A DNA stretch of 64,000 nucleotides from Chrysoperla carnea (Eukaryota > Arthropoda > Insecta > Neuroptera > Chrysopidae), in contig NC_058337.1 of NCBI RefSeq assembly GCF_905475395.1, positions 87,476,368 to 87,540,367 on the forward strand, read 5' to 3'. A model generated the notes under the pieces. It was not told the DNA's origin, made no database searches, and saw only the letters and a program-made list of their open reading frames with translations. Below, piece by piece: positions 59,604 through 64,000 of the stretch (the stretch's first letter is position 1; every line of letters begins with the position of its first letter). The position numbers were made by a program, and so were the translations under genes.

Positions 59604-60300
59604 TTATATCGAAGGTTTGAGAGAGGTTAACGTGTTTTGTAATACACAACAGCAAAATAAGCCCCAAGCGTCATATATGTAGTTTATTTTTCTAGCTTTT
59701 TTGTCAGCAAACCCTCTAATAGGACTGGCAAAATCTAGGTTTTCTGCAATTTTATTTTCAATGGAGTAGTTAATAATGTTTGCCAAATTAGTTAATCTTG
59801 TTTGAGACATTGTAGATCGTCGCAAGTGTACGTTTTTATCCACTTTAGTTTAGAAATCTGCGTTTTGATAGGTGTTGCCTGACTGTCTTCGAGTGAGTGT
59901 TGCAAACCTAAAACTGTATCGCACAACAAATCTCCATCAATACCATATTTAAAATAAACCGTTAACTTTTCTTGCAGTACAGAACAATGTCGCATTAATT
60001 ATTCTTTATTTTGATTATTTTTTATGTTAAACAAGAAATCCCACGTACAAAGTCTTGCATCTGTTGAAATCTTTCTTTTATAGATATAAGCACGGAGTTC
60101 AAAAGAGCATTAAGAAACTCGCCTTTAAAATGTTTTTTTGGAGTTATTAGTTCATCAGTAGCCTGTTCACCTGGTCTACGTTTAATACGTTTTAAACGCG
60201 TTTATGGTTTCAAAATGGGTTGGTATCAAGTTCGGATGCTAATTCAATTGCTTTTACAATAGCTTATTCGAAACATGCTTGTAATACGCGAATTAATACG
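59604..60300 (-). pseudogene. Broken hAT transposase (ZMYM1/TTF type)
   Basis: On the minus strand, from right to left, the sequence encodes AIELASELDTNPF (about 60255-60215), RPGEQATDELITPKKHFKG with EFLNALLNSVLISIKERFQQ (about 60180-60070), then RHCSVLQEKLTVYFKYGIDG and DLLCDTVLGLQ (59992-59900). It ends with RLTNLANIINYSIENKIAEN and LDFASPIRGFADKKARKI (59800-59690). These match, in order, the C-terminal half of hAT transposases of the ZMYM1/TTF-domain type: a core segment, then the C-terminal dimerisation region. The pieces lie in different frames separated by stops, so it is dead. The N-terminal zinc finger and RNase-H aspartates are not visible here. Terminal inverted repeats were not located. 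Confidence 0.65.
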
Positions 60301-62035
60301 CTGAATTTAGTTTTCCTTTGATCGTTAGGTATTCAAATTAAGTGGCTAAGTTGGCATTGCAAGCACGGCGTCCTGAAAAACCCGGTGTCCCCGATCTGAT
60401 ACCGAAATGATTTATTTCAATATTTTGACAAGTATATTAAAAAATTACATTAAAATTATTTTAGGATATTGAATTTGTACGTGATTATGTTATACACAAA
60501 GTTTAATTCCAAGGTCATATAAGAACCCCCTTCAAAAATACTAACAAGAACATTTTTGCAAATTATTCTATAAAGAATAAAAACTGTTCAGAACTTTCTA
60601 TACAAAACATATAATATTCATATATCTTCGCACAATACGATATCTAAAAACAAATTATGTAAAGGGTTTATTTTACTGAATGAATAAAAAAGTAAATTGA
60701 AGCCATATTCGGTACATTTTCCCTGAGTTACGCAGCGCCCTGGCAAAAGCAACTATACCAACTCTATCCTTAGCTAATTCCATTTTCCAGTTTTGATACG
60801 TATGGCATATGGGTTTATCCATTTTATTAAAGTTAAGTGTTTGTACCTATATTTTTTACGACTATTTACCTCCCCGATTCACAGTTATGGAACAAGGTAG
60901 CCCTTAGTTCGCCGTTGATAATAAATGTCATTTGCTTCTGAAAATATTTTTTTCTCAAAATGCTGGAAGCGTTGTGAACATGTAATGACTTATAAAATTT
61001 ATACATTTAAGCAAAAAGTTAGTAATGCTTCAAGATTGACTTTTTCCAAACGGAGTACCTGTTGAAGGGAGGAAATGGACTGACATGCTGAAAATCTGTT
61101 CTTAACAAATCGATTGCTCTTTAGAAACTTAAAAATATTTTAGAATGGATGCTCAACTTAAATCCAAAAACAGAGAAGCATACTGATGGAGGTAAAGATA
61201 TATGAACGAAATAGAATGTTCCAGAAAATTTTGAAGCTTTCGAGAAATTTTAAATTTTTCAGAAAACTTTAAAGAGAACAGTATCTAAATGTTCAAAATG
61301 GAAATTTAAACGATAAAAAGCCGTTTTAAAAAACATGAAATAATGTTTTAGTCATTGACGTTAGAGTTATAAAGTCAATGGTTTTAGTAGAAAGAAAACC
61401 AATTTTTTTTCGATTTATCTTTCTTAAAGAAGGTTGATATTTAAAATACGACTGATATTTTAAAATTTCCGTTTTTCAGGCGTCGTTTTCGAATAAAATT
61501 TTGGAGTGAAACATTGCCCCTATAGAATTCATTCATATTCAGAGGTAAAAAGCGTCTTTGTAATGAGAATATTAAAAGGATATAGAGACTTCTTGTTCAC
61601 CTATATATTTAAACATTTAGAAATACACTGAACAAAACTTGAAATAATTTATAATGGACTGGACTTATCCTCTAAAAACATTTTGAATATAATTCATTCC
61701 ATACCGAATTAATATTAAGTATAATACTTATAATATAATAATGTACCTAATAAGGGGGAATTAATCGTTTGTCGTCATTTTACCTTCAAACGCCGTTAAT
61801 CTATTTAGTGTTGTAACGGATTGTTACAATACTACCACTGAGTATAACACTATATACGTATAAACTCTAGTTATTTAGTTGATGTTAACTTCGAATATAT
61901 ATTATTGTTACAAAAGCTTTCGATTTCGACTTCATTCACTATAATAAAGATCTTTTCTAGTAATTTATTTTAATTCAGTGAAGTAGTGATTTTTTGTGTT
62001 TATTTTTTTGTGTGTTTTTTGTGAATTTCGATAAA
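60301..62035. other. Upstream region of the Na/K-ATPase beta gene
   Basis: No exon recognised. The last 100 bases before the start codon should include the 5' UTR. AATTCAGTGAAG at 61974-61985 resembles an insect initiator (TCAGT), with no TATA box at the right distance. A T/G-rich leader precedes the ATG at 62036. Confidence 0.4.
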
Positions 62036-62180
62036 ATGACGGGCAGTATTAAACCAGAAATTAAAGACAATTATTCATTTTATTTAAGACCTGAAGAGAG
62101 AAGTTCATGGCAAACGTTTAGAGAATTCTTATGGGATCCAAAAGAGAAAAAAGTTTTTGGGCGGACAGGATCCAGTTGGT
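62036..62180 (+). CDS. nrv: Na+/K+-ATPase beta subunit (nervana), first coding exon
   Basis: The beta subunit is a single-pass type II membrane glycoprotein that stabilises and delivers the Na/K pump alpha subunit. This exon encodes the 48-residue cytoplasmic N-terminus: MTGSIKPEIKDNYSFYLRPE, ERSSWQTFREFLWDPKEKKV and FGRTGSSW. The S/T-W-x-x-F-x-E-F-x-W...FxGRTGxSW pattern is diagnostic of insect nervana proteins. ATG 62036 follows ATAAA with a T-rich leader; the frame is open upstream but with no ATG. The donor GTAAGT at 62181 follows one base of the next codon. The membrane segment and the ectodomain with its three disulfides must lie beyond 64000, so the gene is incomplete in this window. 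Confidence 0.93.
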
Positions 62181-64000
62181 GTAAGTTTTACATTATTACT
62201 TAAATTTTGTTCTTGTTGTATTTAAGTTTCTGTTGTGGCTTTATTAGCTTTTTACAAACACAACACGGAGTTTTGTATGAGTATTGAAAATTTTTTTGCA
62301 AATTTGTTTCTTGGTTTTTTTAAGAGATCGATGAGATATACAAAAGCCCATAGATTATAGATAAAAAATTGGTATTTTATGTTATGAAAACCTGCTAGTT
62401 TTAAATGTAGTCGTTTCAGTGCGAAAGCACTTTTGGTATTTAATTTTGTTTAATTGCAGAGATTATGTATACCAAATTTTAGGGTAGATCAACCTAAGAT
62501 TTTTTGCACTCGCTAAAAAATGGCACTTTATTCATGAATCCCTTAAGAAAATCCAAAGATCCAAATAGACATGATGTAGATTATATATGAAAAAGAAAAT
62601 AATAATTCATCAAGATAAAAAAAAGCTCATATATGGTACTAGCAATAACCCGCCCGCTGCGCTGGGCGATCTCATTTATAACAACATGAATAAAACTCTA
62701 TATAAGTATATGTTACTTTTTATTATGAAATGATAACCTACTAGATTAATAACCCGCTTCTTTGGGTTTAAAAGTATATGGATGTTATATTCTGACGTAT
62801 GAGCTACATTATTGTAAAGTTTCATTAGAATCCATACAGTAGTTTCCGAAATCGTCCAGCGAAGGGGGCGGGTATTTGCTAGCATCTTTATAAATTATAT
62901 TCTATGTTATATTCTGACGTACCTATGAGCTATACATTATTGTAAAATATCATTAAAATCCAATCAGTAGTTTTCGATTAGGGATGCTAGCTTGTAATTT
63001 ATAGCCTTCCTTGACCAATGGGCTGCAAAACTTTTTTTGTGAATATAAAGATATATACTTGATACTGATTAGAAAATTTATTTATGAATTTTATACATTA
63101 CTAGATGACCTCGTGAACTTCGTTTCACCCACAATTTATTTGATAAGCGATTATTAATATTAATTAACCTGATACTCCAATTCATTAATAGCTATAGGTA
63201 CTATGTTTAGCCCACCCGCTCACCCAAAATTCTAGAGACTCCATTGAGCTTTATCAAGTTCAGAATTTGATAGTTTAGCTAATTTCTCCCAAACAAAAAT
63301 TCAAATAAAATTAGAAAATAAGAAAAAAATGTTTCAAATATATATGTCAGCGTAAGATTGTATTTTCCGTCAGATTGTAAAGGGGTTACAGAAAATTTCA
63401 AATTCCGAATCCAAATTCCATTCCAAACAGCGATAGATCAACACCTACATTAACAAAAATCAGCTCATTGCCTTATCTTTTGTTGATTTGGGTCGAGTTA
63501 GAACGACTTGAGATAGTTTTTGACCTATTTTTGGGAATATAAATTTACAATTTTTCTAGTTAGTTTACAATCTGACAGAAATTAAATCTTACATTAACAT
63601 ATCTAATAAATATCGCAATATAATTTTATAATTTAAAGCAAAAAAACAGGTTTTTATTTTATTTTATAGGTATAATACATCCCTTTATAGAAAAATAAAA
63701 ATAAGGTTCACACCTGCTTATGGTATAGTTTTACCCCCAGTTTGATAGCTTGTTCAAAGTAAAATAAAAGAAGAGTACAGTAATCGCGAAAAAATTCAGA
63801 AAAATAGGCCCACAAAATGTTTAGCGTCTGATATAATACAAAATTATTAATTGTTATAATAATATTTTCACGTAATATTTTCTGTATTGTTTAAATTATT
63901 AATTGCATTTAGCTTGTTGTTATTTATTTTTGTATTTTTTAATCTTTAAAGGGGGATCAAGAAAATCGATTTAAATAATTCTCATGAGTCTCATTTCACC
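62181..64000. other. First intron of nervana (continues past window)
   Basis: No second exon was found up to 64000. It carries short dispersed repeats at 62635-62885 and 62890-62997 and another terminus-like piece at about 63100-63135 (CTAGATGACCTCGTGAACTT). Remaining sequence is AT-rich without recognised content. Confidence 0.6.
62635..62997. repeat. Short dispersed elements with GCGAAGCGGGCGGGTA-type ends
   Basis: TAGCAATAACCCGCCCGCTG (about 62640) and GAAGGGGGCGGGTATTTGCT (about 62862) are inverted ends. A nested end, ACTAGATTAATAACCCGCTT, starts at about 62739. The block GACGTATGAGCTACATTATT is repeated, slightly changed, at 62912-62940 along with AAATCCAATCAGTAGTTTTC. Two or three overlapping insertions of one family are likely. 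Related to 18225-18375, 22300-22760 and 34020-34135. Confidence 0.65.

Noticed and set aside
1-64000. LTR retroelements, Polintons, CRISPR arrays or a bacterial-type gene cluster
   Set aside because: No reverse transcriptase, integrase, capsid, paired long terminal repeats or regularly spaced repeats were recognised; repeats seen are inverted-repeat, SINE-like or hAT types.

Overview
The window is AT-rich nuclear DNA from an insect. Genes are split by GT-AG introns, intergenic and intronic DNA is full of short inverted-repeat elements, and the recognisable proteins are of insect type (Ddc with a non-coding leader exon, the Na/K-ATPase beta subunit nervana, an STMP1/Sloth-like microprotein). 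A holometabolous insect is likely. A lacewing-like genome is possible but only a guess from the repeat style. No operons, CRISPR arrays, rRNA or convincing functional tRNA genes were seen.

Layout. 1-388: last two exons of an unidentified coiled-coil gene (+). 1871-5325: SPRTN/Spartan DNA-protein crosslink protease (+), with three SUMO-interacting-motif-like patches and two UBZ4-like fingers at its C-terminus. 6652-11647: six-exon, 301-residue coiled-coil protein (+) ending in a TQT motif typical of dynein light chain LC8 clients. 11648-28740: about 17 kb without a recognised coding exon, holding many MITE-like and SINE-like repeats and a hAT remnant. 28741-33486: complete Ddc (aromatic L-amino acid decarboxylase, +). 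36551-38049: polyamine oxidase (-). 39669-47696: tyrosine aminotransferase (-). 50081-50673: EMC4 (+). 50769-52857: a three-exon, 49-residue STMP1-like mitochondrial microprotein (-), convergent with EMC4 and only 95 bases away. 52858-62035: about 9 kb of repeats, including a broken hAT transposase. 62036 onward: first coding exon of the Na/K-ATPase beta subunit (+), which continues past the window.

How the genes relate. Ddc and TAT are both PLP enzymes of tyrosine metabolism: DOPA to dopamine for cuticle and neurons, and tyrosine to 4-hydroxyphenylpyruvate for catabolism. The FAD polyamine oxidase between them also handles amines. This closeness is notable, but co-regulation is not shown. 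SPRTN is a genome-maintenance enzyme, EMC4 an ER membrane insertase subunit, and STMP1 a mitochondrial inner-membrane peptide linked to complex III in flies.

The least obvious finds are the 49-residue STMP1-like gene (exons of 15, 54 and 81 coding bases), the SUMO/ubiquitin-reading tail of SPRTN, back-to-back polyadenylation hexamers between EMC4 and STMP1, and at least six families of inverted-repeat elements. All exon boundaries were read by eye from frame continuity, GT/AG signals and family knowledge. None was tested with transcripts.
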